Assembly: GCA_943788245.1 (NCBI GenBank)
Contig: CALSPN010000008.1
Coordinates: 1 to 64,000, forward strand
Length of the DNA stretch: 64,000 bases
Direction of reading: 5' to 3'
From: an uncultured Verrucomicrobiae bacterium
Lineage (GTDB): Bacteria; Verrucomicrobiota; Verrucomicrobiia; Limisphaerales; AAA164-E04
Every line of letters begins with the position of its first letter. The stretch's first letter is position 1. A program made the translations under genes and the position numbers. Positions 17,613 to 27,411 of the stretch are shown one piece after another. The notes beneath the pieces are model-generated. The model ran no database searches. It was not told the origin of the DNA and saw only the letters and a program-made list of their open reading frames with translations.

Positions 17613-18827
17613 TCAAGGACTTGAGGCACGTAATGAAGAGGGGAACCCCGGGGTTTTGATTCGGTGCCCTGTGTCACTGACTTTTGTCCCTCGGACTTTA
17701 TACACCCAGATTTCTCTGGCTGGATGGCATTGAACTGCCAGGTATTTTCCATCCGAGGTGAATGCAACGCCCTCTGGAATCCGTCCTGTTGGTAACCGCT
17801 GACTTACCTTGTATCCTTCCCTGGTGCGTTTGAGGATGACCATGCTTCCAAATTCCGTCCGATTGGGATCATGAGCTGATAAATTTGAACCTGACATACA
17901 CACGGCGGCGATGAGTCTGCCATCTGGGCTGATTTCAAGAGATTCAGTGACGGGATCAATAGTGATATGATCAGTGACTGACGGTGGGTTGGCCTGAAGG
18001 TCTATGATGGTCAGAGCGTCAGGATCGATTGGGTCACCAGAGCCCGCTCCTGCAGTAATACCAAATCTGCCATCCGGGGAAATCACGACACGATAGGGTT
18101 GCCCATAAACCGAGAATTTGCGTCCAGTGGAAGTCAGTGTTCCATCCTTCAGCTCAAGTTGAGCCAGGTATCCTCCTTTTTGAACAGTTGCCAAAACAGT
18201 TGAGCCTTCAGGCCCGATAGCCACATCTGAAAGGCTTAGTTCGGATTCACAAACCTTCACATGCTCGATGACCACTGCCCTTTTCGTAGAATCGTTTGAA
18301 ATAAGTTTGATGGAAGTAATGCTGCCCGCAGCTCGGTTTGCAACGAGGGCTATCCCTCCATCAGGCGTAATTGAAATACCTGAAGGCTGAGCCTCAGTCG
18401 ATACTCTTCCAATGATCTTCGGCTTCGGGGTAGTCAAGTCCATCAGGTGGATATACGACTCTGGAATCCACTCGCTTTTATTTTGCGGATCAATCTTCAG
18501 TGAATTGGCAATCAGAGCCAACTTGCCATTCGGCGTTATTGCGATATTGGAGGGTGGCCCGATGACTGAGTTTGGGATATTCATGACATGCTCGACCGTG
18601 GGCGGAAACGTCCTGAAATCCAGTTTTGAAATTGAATCGGGTTGCGCATCGGTCACCACGACAGCAGCGCCAGGGTTCAAATCTATCTTATTCTCATTGC
18701 CCGAAAGCATGATCTGTGCACATGAACTATGTAAGCTTAAAAGAAATGTGATAGAAAGAACCCCACCGAAGAAGCAGGATGCGTGTCTATGGGGCAGTCC
18801 GATAAGGGGCATGTTTTTTGCTTTCAT
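17613..18827 (-). CDS. Exported YVTN/YncE-like beta-propeller protein
   Basis: About 404 residues with a signal peptide (FFGGVLSITFLLSLHSSCA). The mature protein is built of repeated blades with an SPDG-type core: ITPNGKLALIANS, ITPDGGIALVANR, ISPDGRFGITAG, ISPDGRLIAAVC and FTSDGKYLAVQC. This is a seven-bladed propeller of the YncE / 40-residue YVTN class, found mostly in the periplasm or at the cell surface. No catalytic motif is apparent, so a lactonase role is not supported. The ATG at 18827 is chosen over an upstream TTG at 18854. It is divergent from the kinase-aldolase gene by about 90 bases and may share its regulation. Confidence 0.78.
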   Translation of the reverse strand: MKAKNMPLIGLPHRHASCFFGGVLSITFLLSLHSSCAQIMLSGNENKIDLNPGAAVVVTDAQPDSISKLDFRTFPPTVEHVMNIPNSVIGPPSNIAITPNGKLALIANSLKIDPQNKSEWIPESYIHLMDLTTPKPKIIGRVSTEAQPSGISITPDGGIALVANRAAGSITSIKLISNDSTKRAVVIEHVKVCESELSLSDVAIGPEGSTVLATVQKGGYLAQLELKDGTLTSTGRKFSVYGQPYRVVISPDGRFGITAGAGSGDPIDPDALTIIDLQANPPSVTDHITIDPVTESLEISPDGRLIAAVCMSGSNLSAHDPNRTEFGSMVILKRTREGYKVSQRLPTGRIPEGVAFTSDGKYLAVQCHPAREIWVYKVRGTKVSDTGHRIKTPGFPSSLRASSP

Positions 18828-18919
18828 TGGAAATACGCTGATCACACTATCCAAGGGTCAAGGTCGTGGCAATGCGATTTTGTTAAAAGCCTCTTGCCGC
18901 TTGTCATGTGGATTATTAA

Positions 18920-20653
18920 ATGAACGCTTCACCTCAACCATTTCAACAGTCTTATTGTTTCCTCAGCTGTGATTGGGGAACTTCTTCGTTTCGCCTGAGG
19001 TTGATGGATGCTCGATCCAACAAGGTGATTTGCGAAACAAAGAAGGACATAGGAGTGAAATCTGTATTTCTTCAGTGCCATTCATCTGATCAAGGCTCTC
19101 GCGACACATTCTTTGAATCTTTCCTGGATGCTCAGTGTAACCAACTGCTTGATGAAGCGGGCTTTTCAGTTGATACGATAACGATGATGCTTTCAGGTAT
19201 GACGACCTCATCAATCGGCTGGGTTGAAGTCCCCTATGCGCGTGTTCCCTTTCCTCTGAACGGAGCCCAGTCGGTGATACTGGGGAGAGAAATAAGAAGT
19301 ACGACGGGCAGGCGTATTCAATGTCAGTTGATCTCCGGTATTCAAACCGGGACTGAAATGATGCGCGGTGAAGAAACTGAGTTGATGGGAGTCTTCTCCT
19401 TGGAAAAATACAAAGGCTTGTTAAGTGAATGCGTGGCCATCGTTCCCGGGACACATTCCAAACATGTCCTGATTGCAGGAGGGGAAATTGTATCCATCGA
19501 GACCTTCATGACAGGTGAATTATTGGATTTGCTTGGACGTCACAGTATCCTTCATGCAACTGTCGATCTGAAAACGGTATTTGATCAAAAATTCAAAATG
19601 GTTTCTGAATCCCAGAATGATGCATTCACATCAGGCGTAACAGTCGTGAGGCAATCGGGACTGCTGGGCAATCTTTTCCAGGCCCGAACCCGAGGTGTCT
19701 TACAAAATGCCTCAAATACGGATACTATCTGGTTCCTGATGGGGCTGTTGATTGGAGAAGAATGGTGTCAACTCATCAAACGGCGTTCATCAAACCTGCC
19801 CGTTCTTGTTGCGGCGGGAAGTCGTTTTGGTGAGCTTTATTCAAAAGCAGCAGAAATTCTTGGTGTCGAGGAGAGAGTCAGCCGTGTGTTGGCGGAAGGA
19901 CATGGATCTAGCTTCGTCTCTGGGGCATCGATTACTGTTGCCACCACGCGCGGATTTACCAGCATGAACCTTTCTTCTCACGTGTCTAAAATTTCACCAT
20001 TCAATACTTCCTCATTCTGGCAGATGCCGCTTATCGCTATCATGCGTGGTTTCTCCCTTGAATCCGTGGCCCCCATCGTGGAGGCAATTGGCAGGGGGGG
20101 ATTACGTACGTTAGAAATCACAATGAATACCCCTGGTGCCGAGGACCAGATTCGACGCGCTACTGACGCCGCCAGAGGAAGTGACTTGCAGATTGGTGCT
20201 GGTACCGTGACTAGTAAAAAGCGCCTGGAAAAAGCCCTGAAAGCGGGTGCCAGCTTCGTTGTGACGCCCAATCTAAACCCGGCTGTTATCCAATCATGTC
20301 AGGATGCAGAAGTTCCGTTTATACCCGGCGCGTTCACTCCCACCGAAATCTATCAAGCTCATGAATCAGGAGCACTGGCCGCCAAAATTTTTCCAGCAGA
20401 GACGCTTGGACCGAAATACGTCAATGCGATCAAGGCTCCCTTGCCCCATGTCAAGATTGCCCCCACCGGAGGTGTGAGCGCTGACCGGATGCGCGCTTAT
20501 TTGGAAGCGGGGGCAGACGCTTTTGGGTTGGGTTCCCCATTATTTCCGGCGGGTGCGGTGGAAGCGAGCGACTGGGCTGTTATAGAGAAGGAAGCTCGGG
20601 CGTTTACTAACGCCTACGCTCTTTTCGATCGTCTGGAACAGGCAAGGAAATGA
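18920..20653 (+). CDS. Fused 2-dehydro-3-deoxygalactonokinase / KDPGal-KDPG aldolase
   Basis: The 577-residue protein joins two consecutive steps. Residues about 10-335 are a DgoK-type kinase ([57 protein letters not shown], then [12 protein letters not shown]). Residues about 365-575 are a class I aldolase of the Eda/DgoA type: Glu in [40 protein letters not shown] and the Schiff-base Lys in [14 protein letters not shown]. The product would phosphorylate 2-keto-3-deoxygalactonate and split the phosphate into pyruvate and glyceraldehyde-3-phosphate (De Ley-Doudoroff pathway). KDG versus KDGal specificity cannot be read from sequence. The next gene overlaps its stop by ATGA. Confidence 0.88.
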   Translation: MNASPQPFQQSYCFLSCDWGTSSFRLRLMDARSNKVICETKKDIGVKSVFLQCHSSDQGSRDTFFESFLDAQCNQLLDEAGFSVDTITMMLSGMTTSSIGWVEVPYARVPFPLNGAQSVILGREIRSTTGRRIQCQLISGIQTGTEMMRGEETELMGVFSLEKYKGLLSECVAIVPGTHSKHVLIAGGEIVSIETFMTGELLDLLGRHSILHATVDLKTVFDQKFKMVSESQNDAFTSGVTVVRQSGLLGNLFQARTRGVLQNASNTDTIWFLMGLLIGEEWCQLIKRRSSNLPVLVAAGSRFGELYSKAAEILGVEERVSRVLAEGHGSSFVSGASITVATTRGFTSMNLSSHVSKISPFNTSSFWQMPLIAIMRGFSLESVAPIVEAIGRGGLRTLEITMNTPGAEDQIRRATDAARGSDLQIGAGTVTSKKRLEKALKAGASFVVTPNLNPAVIQSCQDAEVPFIPGAFTPTEIYQAHESGALAAKIFPAETLGPKYVNAIKAPLPHVKIAPTGGVSADRMRAYLEAGADAFGLGSPLFPAGAVEASDWAVIEKEARAFTNAYALFDRLEQARK

Positions 20654-21801
20654 TCACTTTGATTCTCAGGTTAATTCCCCAATTGTCCATGGTTCTTTGT
20701 ATGGGGTTCCATTCGCGAGTGGTGTCTCAAAATCTACCCTTCTCAGCATCCGGAAAAGCAGTGGATCACTCTCTTCGACGTGAGGTTGCCCGCAGTATTG
20801 ATCGTGGTAATCAGTGGTTGCTTGAACATCAGGACGCTTCCGGATTCTGGGTAAGTGCTGATCAGCTCTCCACTACCGCCAATGCATTGATGGCACTGCA
20901 GCGTGATCCTGAGGAATATCATGCCAGGATAAAAATGCCTGTAATTGAAAAAGGCTATCGGTATTTAAATTTATGTATCCAGAAAAATGGAGGCATATAC
21001 ACCGACCATTCAAGGCGTCTCATAGATACTTCAAGTGCCATGTTGGCCTTGTTGATGAAGCCGCATGCATTGCAGGAAGAGACGATAAAAAACGCACGTG
21101 ACTTTATCATGGGGGAGCTAGGGGTTATGATTGGCCAAAACGGAGGTGATACAAAGACGGTAGATACTTTGGGTTTAGATTCGGGCGATGTATCTCAACT
21201 TTTGAGCATGATGCATGGACTGGAGGCATTGCGGTTTACTCAGCATTTATCGGGTCAATCACATGATGCATCCTTAGAATCTGGCAGGAAATCGATGCTG
21301 CGTCTTTTAGGTCAATACCAATACCCTGTTTCAGGCTCCAGAAACACTCATTTTGCAGGTTTTGAGTCTCTGAGAGGTGGCTTCATGGCCCGTTTACCAG
21401 CCCTGCCAGCCCAGTCGACTCCTTCGAAGATTGATAAAGAGTGGGCTCTCCCTGCTGGTAGTTATGGTTTTGCCGGTCTGCTCTCGTATTTGTATATGGA
21501 TGTGGAGCTGTCAGATCCACGTGTTGTGGGGGCACAAGATTGGTTGATCGGAAATTACACCTTGAAGCAAAATCCTGGGCTTGGCCAAAGAGAACTGTTT
21601 TTCTATTACCTTTGTATGGCCAAGGCATGGTCTGCCTTTAAACTGACCGATTTGCCGGATGGGCCCTCTTCCGGCAAGGATTGGAGGCATATGCTGGCGT
21701 TGCGGTTAATGGATCTGCAGCAGGCAGACGGGTCCTGGGTAAATGCGCGTGACTCTGGCCATGCGCTACTTGCTTTTGAAATCATTTACTCAGGACTGTG
21801 A
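20650..21801 (+). CDS. Exported alpha-toroid (prenyltransferase/squalene-oxidase repeat) protein
   Basis: A signal peptide at the N-terminus precedes about 340 residues of alternating helices with QxxDGxW-like repeats of the alpha/alpha-toroid fold: GNQWLLEHQDASGFW, GYRYLNLCIQKNGGIY, QDWLIGNYT and LMDLQQADGSWVNARDSGH. Catalytic DxDD or DDxD motifs of terpene cyclases are not evident, so an enzyme role is unproven; similar exported proteins are common and unexplained in PVC genomes. The ATG overlaps the stop of the kinase-aldolase gene (ATGA), which suggests coupling, although no functional link is obvious. Confidence 0.72.
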   Translation: MITLILRLIPQLSMVLCMGFHSRVVSQNLPFSASGKAVDHSLRREVARSIDRGNQWLLEHQDASGFWVSADQLSTTANALMALQRDPEEYHARIKMPVIEKGYRYLNLCIQKNGGIYTDHSRRLIDTSSAMLALLMKPHALQEETIKNARDFIMGELGVMIGQNGGDTKTVDTLGLDSGDVSQLLSMMHGLEALRFTQHLSGQSHDASLESGRKSMLRLLGQYQYPVSGSRNTHFAGFESLRGGFMARLPALPAQSTPSKIDKEWALPAGSYGFAGLLSYLYMDVELSDPRVVGAQDWLIGNYTLKQNPGLGQRELFFYYLCMAKAWSAFKLTDLPDGPSSGKDWRHMLALRLMDLQQADGSWVNARDSGHALLAFEIIYSGL

Positions 21802-21925
21802 GCCATCTGCATGATTTCCTCAGTTTTAATGTGCCTGTCAGGAGTTTTTTCTTTCATACATGGATACAATCTCTAATTTGGCTTTAATGGAACCATGATG
21901 AGGTTCGAGATCTTAAATATTCCAA

Positions 21926-23080
21926 ATGAGTATAGATTCAGATTCTAAAAAACGGGTTGTCGTTGGTATGAGTGGAGGTGTGGATTCCTCCGCGGCTGCT
22001 GCGGTTTTGATAGAACAAGGTTATGATGTGATTGGAATCACGCTGAAGCTTTGGCCTCAGGATTGCGTTTCACGAGCTGAAGATAAGTGCTGCGGCCCAC
22101 AAGCTGTCATGGATGCACGGAGTGTTTCCAGTAAACTCAAGATCCCTTATTACCTTGTTGATGAGTCTGAGGATTTCCAGAGTCAGGTAATTCAATATTT
22201 CGCAGATGAATACAAGGCAGGGCGCACACCTAATCCCTGTGTCATGTGCAATGAAAAGTTAAAGTTCGGGACATTGATTGACCGAGCAAGGCAGCTGGGT
22301 GCTGATCTGATTGCGACGGGACATTATGCCCGCGTTCACCCCAATGAAGATGGGTCTCGCATGCTCCTGAAGCGTGGGTTGGACGGCAGAAAGGATCAAA
22401 GTTATTTCCTTTTTTCTCTTCGACAGGAGTTGTTGCGCCACATCTTGTTTCCCCTGGGCGAGTTGACCAAGGATGACAGTCGTAATGTCGCAAGAGACTG
22501 TTCGCTTCGTACTGCTGATAAGGAAGAAAGCATGGAAATTTGTTTCGTTCCAGACAACGATTACAAAGGGTTTTTGACAAAAGCCAATCTGGCAGAAACG
22601 CATCAGGGTGATATTGTAGATGTGAACGGCACGGTGCTGGGAAAGCATGATGGAATTGAGTTTTACACCATTGGTCAGCGTAAGGGACTTGGGATTTCCT
22701 CACCCAATCCGCTTTATGTGCTTGAGCTTGATGCGGGAAAAAATCAAGTTCTCGTTGGTCCAGTCGAAGCATTGGACAAGCAGTCTTTCGTGATGGACAG
22801 ATGTAATTGGATTCCCTTTGAAAACCTCGATGCACCTGTGCGGGCGGTTGTCAAAATCCGATACAATCATCCGGGATGTGAAGCAACAATACGACCTATT
22901 GATCGCTACACAGCTCGGGTCGATCTGCACACCGCTCAGCGGGCGATCACACCCGGTCAAGCGTGTGTGGTCTATCAAGATGATCTTGTTCTGGGCGGAG
23001 GTTGGATTCGCAAAACAGTGGCCCAGGAGGGAAACGAAAAACAGCCTTCTGAAATTGCGAATGAGACTCTGGCTAAATAA
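21926..23080 (+). CDS. mnmA: tRNA-specific 2-thiouridylase MnmA
   Basis: MnmA thiolates U34 of tRNAs for Lys, Glu and Gln. The 384-residue protein has the PP-loop ATP-binding motif GMSGGVDSSAAAAVL, the first catalytic Cys in NPCVMCNEKLKFG, ATGHYARV, and the second Cys in MEICFVPDNDYKGF. The C-terminal domain has the IGQRKGLGIS segment. Lengths and spacing are normal. It is monocistronic, lying between the alpha-toroid gene and pyrH. Confidence 0.96.
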   Translation: MSIDSDSKKRVVVGMSGGVDSSAAAAVLIEQGYDVIGITLKLWPQDCVSRAEDKCCGPQAVMDARSVSSKLKIPYYLVDESEDFQSQVIQYFADEYKAGRTPNPCVMCNEKLKFGTLIDRARQLGADLIATGHYARVHPNEDGSRMLLKRGLDGRKDQSYFLFSLRQELLRHILFPLGELTKDDSRNVARDCSLRTADKEESMEICFVPDNDYKGFLTKANLAETHQGDIVDVNGTVLGKHDGIEFYTIGQRKGLGISSPNPLYVLELDAGKNQVLVGPVEALDKQSFVMDRCNWIPFENLDAPVRAVVKIRYNHPGCEATIRPIDRYTARVDLHTAQRAITPGQACVVYQDDLVLGGGWIRKTVAQEGNEKQPSEIANETLAK

Positions 23081-23146
23081 TGAGCCTGCAATTCGAGCGC
23101 TTGTCATGAGTATTTTTATCCAGTAGTTCCTCTCCAACATTGACGA

Positions 23147-23191
23147 GTGAGTCCTTAATTGATATCTGAAGGGTTCGTCCTGCAAGGGACT
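23147..23191 (+). promoter_or_regulatory. Imperfect inverted repeat upstream of pyrH
   Basis: GAGTCCTT and AAGGGACTC can pair with a bulge around a loop of about 28 bases, 50 bases before the pyrH start. It lacks a T tract, so it is a weak candidate for a leader structure rather than a terminator. Confidence 0.3.
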
Positions 23192-23239
23192 CGTATTTGT
23201 TAGACAAGACCAAAGGCCAATGAATCCATACTCCCTTAC

Positions 23240-23965
23240 ATGAAAAAGACAAAAAACCCCAAATACAAACGTGTTTTAATCAAGCTCAGCGGGGAAGTCC
23301 TCGGTGGAGATCAGGGGGGCGGTATCTGCCCAGAGGCGGTGCATGGGCTCGCAGATCAGATAGTCGCAATCCATAAGCTGGGTGTTGAGGTCCTTGTTGT
23401 CATTGGAGGAGGGAATATATTTCGCGGTCTTCAGGGCAGTCAAAAAGGTATTGAACGCGTGACTGGAGACTACATGGGGATGTTGGCCACTGTGATCAAT
23501 TCATTAGCGATGCAAGATGCCCTTGAGAAGAAAGGGGTGGAGACCCGTGTTCAAACCGCCATCTCAACCGAAGCAGTTGCTGAACCTTTCATTCGGCGCA
23601 AGGCTCTGCGTCATCTTGAGCTTGGGCGGATTGTCATTTTTGGCGGAGGCACAGGCAACCCTTATTTCTCAACAGATACCGCTGCCGCTCTGCGGGCAAA
23701 TGAAGCAGGCGCTGAAGTGATTCTCAAGGCCACCAAAGTGGATGGCATATATGATAAAGACCCCATGAAACACAAAGGCGCCAAGAAATATCCCCAGATC
23801 CAATATCAGGAAGCCTTGGCGAAGCGTCTTCGGGTTATGGATTCCACCGCCTTTTCCTTGTGCATGGACAATGAGATGCCCATTATTGTATTTGATATAT
23901 TCAAAGCCAACAACCTACGCAAGGTCGTGATGGGACAAAAAGTGGGAACTTTGGTGACTTCCTGA
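23240..23965 (+). CDS. pyrH: UMP kinase
   Basis: PyrH phosphorylates UMP to UDP, feeding all pyrimidine nucleotides. The 241-residue protein belongs to the amino-acid-kinase family: [62 protein letters not shown] and [10 protein letters not shown]. frr follows after 66 bases, the common pyrH-frr order. In many bacteria rpsB-tsf precede these genes; here they lie 20 kb away on the other strand. Confidence 0.97.
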   Translation: MKKTKNPKYKRVLIKLSGEVLGGDQGGGICPEAVHGLADQIVAIHKLGVEVLVVIGGGNIFRGLQGSQKGIERVTGDYMGMLATVINSLAMQDALEKKGVETRVQTAISTEAVAEPFIRRKALRHLELGRIVIFGGGTGNPYFSTDTAAALRANEAGAEVILKATKVDGIYDKDPMKHKGAKKYPQIQYQEALAKRLRVMDSTAFSLCMDNEMPIIVFDIFKANNLRKVVMGQKVGTLVTS

Positions 23966-24031
23966 GAATAAGGGGAAGGGTATTGAGAATCTGTAACGAA
24001 TTGATCACTCAAATTGATTGGATAAAACGAT

Positions 24032-24592
24032 ATGCCAGTAGATGACATTTTAATGACCGCAGAAGAAAAAATGCAGAAGACCGAAGAGGTCATTGTGCGC
24101 GAATTCACCGGTGTGCGCACTGGTAAAGCTTCACCAGGCCTTGTTGAGAATTTACTTGTGGATGTGTATGGATCGCAGATGCGTTTGCGAGAGGTGGCCA
24201 GTATCACCACACCCGAATCGCGTACTTTGGCCATCCAGCCATGGGACGTATCTACCGTAGGTTCTATTGAAAAAGCCATTCAAAAAGCGAACCTGGGATT
24301 GAATCCAGCAGTGGATGGAAAACTCATCCGGATTAATCTTCCTGAACTCAGCGAGGAACGCCGGGTAGAATTCACCAAAATAGTCAAGAGAATGACAGAA
24401 GATGGTCGTGTGTCTGTGCGTCATGTGCGGCGAGACGCCATGGATGTGATTAAAAAGGAAACCAAGACTGGCATCATCACTGAAGATGAGGGCTCTCAAG
24501 GCGAAAAGGAAATTCAAAAGTTGACCGACAAATATATCGCCAAGCTGGACACACATCTTGAAAAGAAGGAAAAAGAAATCATGACCGTTTGA
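24032..24592 (+). CDS. frr: Ribosome recycling factor
   Basis: RRF, with EF-G, splits post-termination ribosomes. The 186-residue product has the typical elements VREFTGVRTGKASPGLV, TPESRTLAIQPWD, IEKAIQKANLGLNP, IRINLPELSEERR and the C-terminal EIQKLTDKYIAKLD. Normal length. It probably shares a transcript with pyrH and is followed by a long-stem terminator. Confidence 0.97.
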   Translation: MPVDDILMTAEEKMQKTEEVIVREFTGVRTGKASPGLVENLLVDVYGSQMRLREVASITTPESRTLAIQPWDVSTVGSIEKAIQKANLGLNPAVDGKLIRINLPELSEERRVEFTKIVKRMTEDGRVSVRHVRRDAMDVIKKETKTGIITEDEGSQGEKEIQKLTDKYIAKLDTHLEKKEKEIMTV

Positions 24593-24643
24593 CGGTTTAT
24601 GTCACATGCGATTGATACTGCGTGTGCTCAATATTCGTTTTTG

Positions 24644-24700
24644 AAAGGTCCGTTGGGTAGGGGGCTCTAAAAGGTCTCCCCTCAACGGACTTTCCCTTTT
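24644..24700 (+). terminator. Rho-independent terminator after frr
   Basis: GTCCGTTG (24648-24655) pairs with CAACGGAC (24683-24690), and an inner AGGGG/CCCCT extension lengthens the stem. It is followed by TTTCCCTTTT. Confidence 0.8.
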
Positions 24701-24734
24701 AATTCCAAAATAAAAAAATAATTACATCCCTTTC

Positions 24735-26681
24735 ATGCTGACGATCAGCGGTCTAAGTAAAGCCTTTGGCGAAAAAACCTTGTTTGATGAAGTCAACCTT
24801 CAGATCAATGAGGGCGATCGTATCGCCATTGTCGGCCCCAACGGGGCGGGCAAAACGACCTTGTTCTCCATTTTGCTTGGTAAAATCGAGCCTGATCATG
24901 GACAAGTCAACTTGCAGAGGAACCGAACGCTCGGCTACTTACCGCAGGAAAGTGCCGAGGTGCCAGACGAGTCTGTACTTGAGCTGGCGGTCAACGTTCA
25001 CCCGGAAATTCCTGGCTTGCGCAAATTCCTGTCTGAACATCAGGAAGATGATTCATCAGCGGTCAGTCATGACGACGGTACGGCCTATGCGCGATATGAG
25101 GAATTGGGAGGTCACACATTGGAAGTGCGTGCCAAAAAAATCCTGATGGGCTTGGGCTTCAAGGAGTCAGATTTCAATCGATCGCTACAAACATTAAGTG
25201 GTGGGTGGATCATGCGCACTCATCTGGCTCGACTGCTTGTGATGGAGCCCGACCTTTTGATGCTGGATGAACCAACCAATCATCTGGATTTACATTCTGT
25301 TTTGTGGTTTCAGAATTATTTGATGAATTACACGGGAGCGGTCTTGTTTATTTCTCACGATCGAGCCTTTTTGAATCGTCTTGCGCAATGGACGGTTGAA
25401 TTGCGCGGAGGGCACTTGACCCGATTTCGAGGGAATTACGATGATTATGCGCGTCTAAAGGATGAGGCCTTGGAGCAACAGCGTGCAGCCTATAAAAATC
25501 AACAAAGGGAAATCGAGCGATTAACAAAATTTGTCGAACGATTTCGATCCAAAGCATCCAAGGCAACCCAAGCCCAGAGTAAACTGAAGCAGCTCGAAAA
25601 GATTGAGCGCATTGAGGCTCCCGAAGAAGAAAAAGCAAATCTCAAATTCCAATTCCCGCAACCCAAGCGCAGTGGTCAAAAAGTCATTCGTCTTGAAAAC
25701 ATCCATCATAGCTATGGTGATTTGCAGGTTTACCAGGGTGTGGATTTTTCAGCTGATCGCGGAAAACGCATCGTGCTGGTTGGTCCTAATGGAGCGGGGA
25801 AATCTACTTTATTGAAACTCCTCGCCGATGTCATGCCGGTGCAAAAAGGAATCCGTGAATTAGGGCATGAGGTGAAGGGCGGTTATTTCTCTCAGCAGCG
25901 TATTGATGTGTTGAATCCGGAACGAACCCTGATAGAGGAAGCTTTGGATACAGAGCAACGTATCACGGAACAGCATGCTAGAACTGTGTTAGGCTCTTTT
26001 TTGTTTCGTGGTGATGATGTTTTCAAAAAAGTTAAAGTGCTCAGCGGAGGGGAAAAGTCACGTCTTGCCTTGATCAAGCTGCTTTTGAATCCTCCTAACC
26101 TTTTATTGATGGATGAGCCGACGACGCATCTGGACATGTCGGGTATTGATGCCTTGATTGCCGCTCTGAACCAATTCAGTGGCACGCTCATTTTTATCAG
26201 CCATGATGTGCATTTCATCCGGTCCATAGCCGAACATGTGGTGCATGTTGAGCATGGGAAATTGAGAAGCTATCATGGTAACTATGATTATTACCTCTCC
26301 AAGCAAGCAGAGGAAGAATCCCGTTTGAATGGAGCAACTGAATCCAAAGGGAAGGCTCAAGTGGTTTCGCGAGGTGCGACGGCTGTCAACAAAACCATGT
26401 CCTCCAAAGAACGGCGTCGTATTGAAGCAGAGGAGAGAAATAAACGCTCTGCAAAGCTTCGCAAATACAAATCTAAAGTCGATGCTATCGAAAAAGAAAT
26501 TACCTCGTTAGAGGAAAAACAAACCACATTGACTGTGGAATTAGAGCAACCCACAACCTATCAAAATGGTCCTCGGATCGTTGAAATCAATCAGGAGTTA
26601 AAGATGATTTCTGATCTGCTTGAATCACGCTCTTCAGAGTGGGAAGTTGCGCAGCAGGAACTTGAGTCCCATCAATCCTGA
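24735..26681 (+). CDS. ABC-F family ATPase (Uup/YheS-like)
   Basis: The 648-residue protein has two ABC ATPase domains and no membrane segments, the ABC-F layout of ribosome-associated translation factors. Domain 1 has Walker A GPNGAGKTTL, signature LSGGWIMRTHLARLL and Walker B LLMLDEPTNHLDL. Domain 2 has GPNGAGKSTLLKLL, LSGGEKSRLALIKLL and LLMDEPTTHLDM. A basic linker rich in Lys and Arg (the P-site tRNA interaction motif region) lies between them, and a coiled-coil C-terminus follows (about 545-648). The first signature, SGGW rather than SGGQ or SGGE, is a normal variant in this family. Which ABC-F class it is cannot be fixed without a tree. Confidence 0.92.
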   Translation: MLTISGLSKAFGEKTLFDEVNLQINEGDRIAIVGPNGAGKTTLFSILLGKIEPDHGQVNLQRNRTLGYLPQESAEVPDESVLELAVNVHPEIPGLRKFLSEHQEDDSSAVSHDDGTAYARYEELGGHTLEVRAKKILMGLGFKESDFNRSLQTLSGGWIMRTHLARLLVMEPDLLMLDEPTNHLDLHSVLWFQNYLMNYTGAVLFISHDRAFLNRLAQWTVELRGGHLTRFRGNYDDYARLKDEALEQQRAAYKNQQREIERLTKFVERFRSKASKATQAQSKLKQLEKIERIEAPEEEKANLKFQFPQPKRSGQKVIRLENIHHSYGDLQVYQGVDFSADRGKRIVLVGPNGAGKSTLLKLLADVMPVQKGIRELGHEVKGGYFSQQRIDVLNPERTLIEEALDTEQRITEQHARTVLGSFLFRGDDVFKKVKVLSGGEKSRLALIKLLLNPPNLLLMDEPTTHLDMSGIDALIAALNQFSGTLIFISHDVHFIRSIAEHVVHVEHGKLRSYHGNYDYYLSKQAEEESRLNGATESKGKAQVVSRGATAVNKTMSSKERRRIEAEERNKRSAKLRKYKSKVDAIEKEITSLEEKQTTLTVELEQPTTYQNGPRIVEINQELKMISDLLESRSSEWEVAQQELESHQS

Positions 26682-26688
26682 AAGTAAT

Positions 26689-27411
26689 TCAAGTGGTTTC
26701 TTCGACGCGACCATCTACCAGGTGGAGTGTCCTGTCGGTGCGCTCGGCAATAGATCTGTCATGAGTTGCCATGATTAAGGTCAGTTTGCATTCCTCTTTT
26801 AATTTGAGAAGAAGTTCCATGATCTCTGTGCCTGTTTCCGAGTCCAAATTACCCGTAGGTTCGTCGGCCAATAATAGTATCGGTTCGTTGATAAGCGAAC
26901 GGGCAATGGCAACCCGCTGTTGTTCGCCTCCTGATAATTCATAGGGGCGGTGATCCATGCGTTTTGCCAACCCTACTTTCAAAAGCCAATCTTTTGCACT
27001 TTTTTCAACCTCATTGACAGATCGACGTGCAATGCGACCAGGTAATGCGACGTTTTCCTGCGCATCCAACTCTGGGAACAAATGGTAAGCTTGAAAGATA
27101 AAACCAACGGATCGATTTCGAAATTGAGAAAGTGAGTTTCCTCCCATCTTGGAAAGATCTTCACCGGCAACACTCAGCTGTCCTGAGTCAGCGCGATCCA
27201 GCCCGCCCAGAATATGAAGAAGAGTACTTTTTCCTGAACCTGATGCCCCTACGATGGAAAGGAATTCACCTCGCCTGACGTTCAGTTCCACGCCGTGCAG
27301 CACTCGGATTTGCTTTTTGCCAATATTGTAGCGTTTGGTGATGTCCTTTCCCTTAAGAAGGATTTCAGGAGATGGAACTGTTTCTGATTCCAGTGAATGA
27401 GATTCAGTCAT
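26689..27411 (-). CDS. lolD: Lipoprotein-releasing ABC transporter ATP-binding protein
   Basis: LolD powers release of outer-membrane lipoproteins from the inner membrane. The motifs are Walker [17 protein letters not shown]-loop [11 protein letters not shown], signature [15 protein letters not shown], Walker [17 protein letters not shown] and switch His in [12 protein letters not shown]. The start is set at the ATG at 27411, which overlaps the lolC stop by 8 bases (ATGACTGA), so translation is probably coupled; an upstream in-frame start would run 66 bases into lolC. The product has 240 residues. It is convergent with the ABC-F gene with only 7 bases between stops. Confidence 0.92.
   Translation of the reverse strand: MTESHSLESETVPSPEILLKGKDITKRYNIGKKQIRVLHGVELNVRRGEFLSIVGASGSGKSTLLHILGGLDRADSGQLSVAGEDLSKMGGNSLSQFRNRSVGFIFQAYHLFPELDAQENVALPGRIARRSVNEVEKSAKDWLLKVGLAKRMDHRPYELSGGEQQRVAIARSLINEPILLLADEPTGNLDSETGTEIMELLLKLKEECKLTLIMATHDRSIAERTDRTLHLVDGRVEETT

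Noticed and set aside
17569-17618. CCTTGATC/GATCAAGG inverted repeat after lpxA as a terminator
   Set aside because: The loop is over 30 bases, there is no T tract, and the second arm overlaps the end of the next gene.
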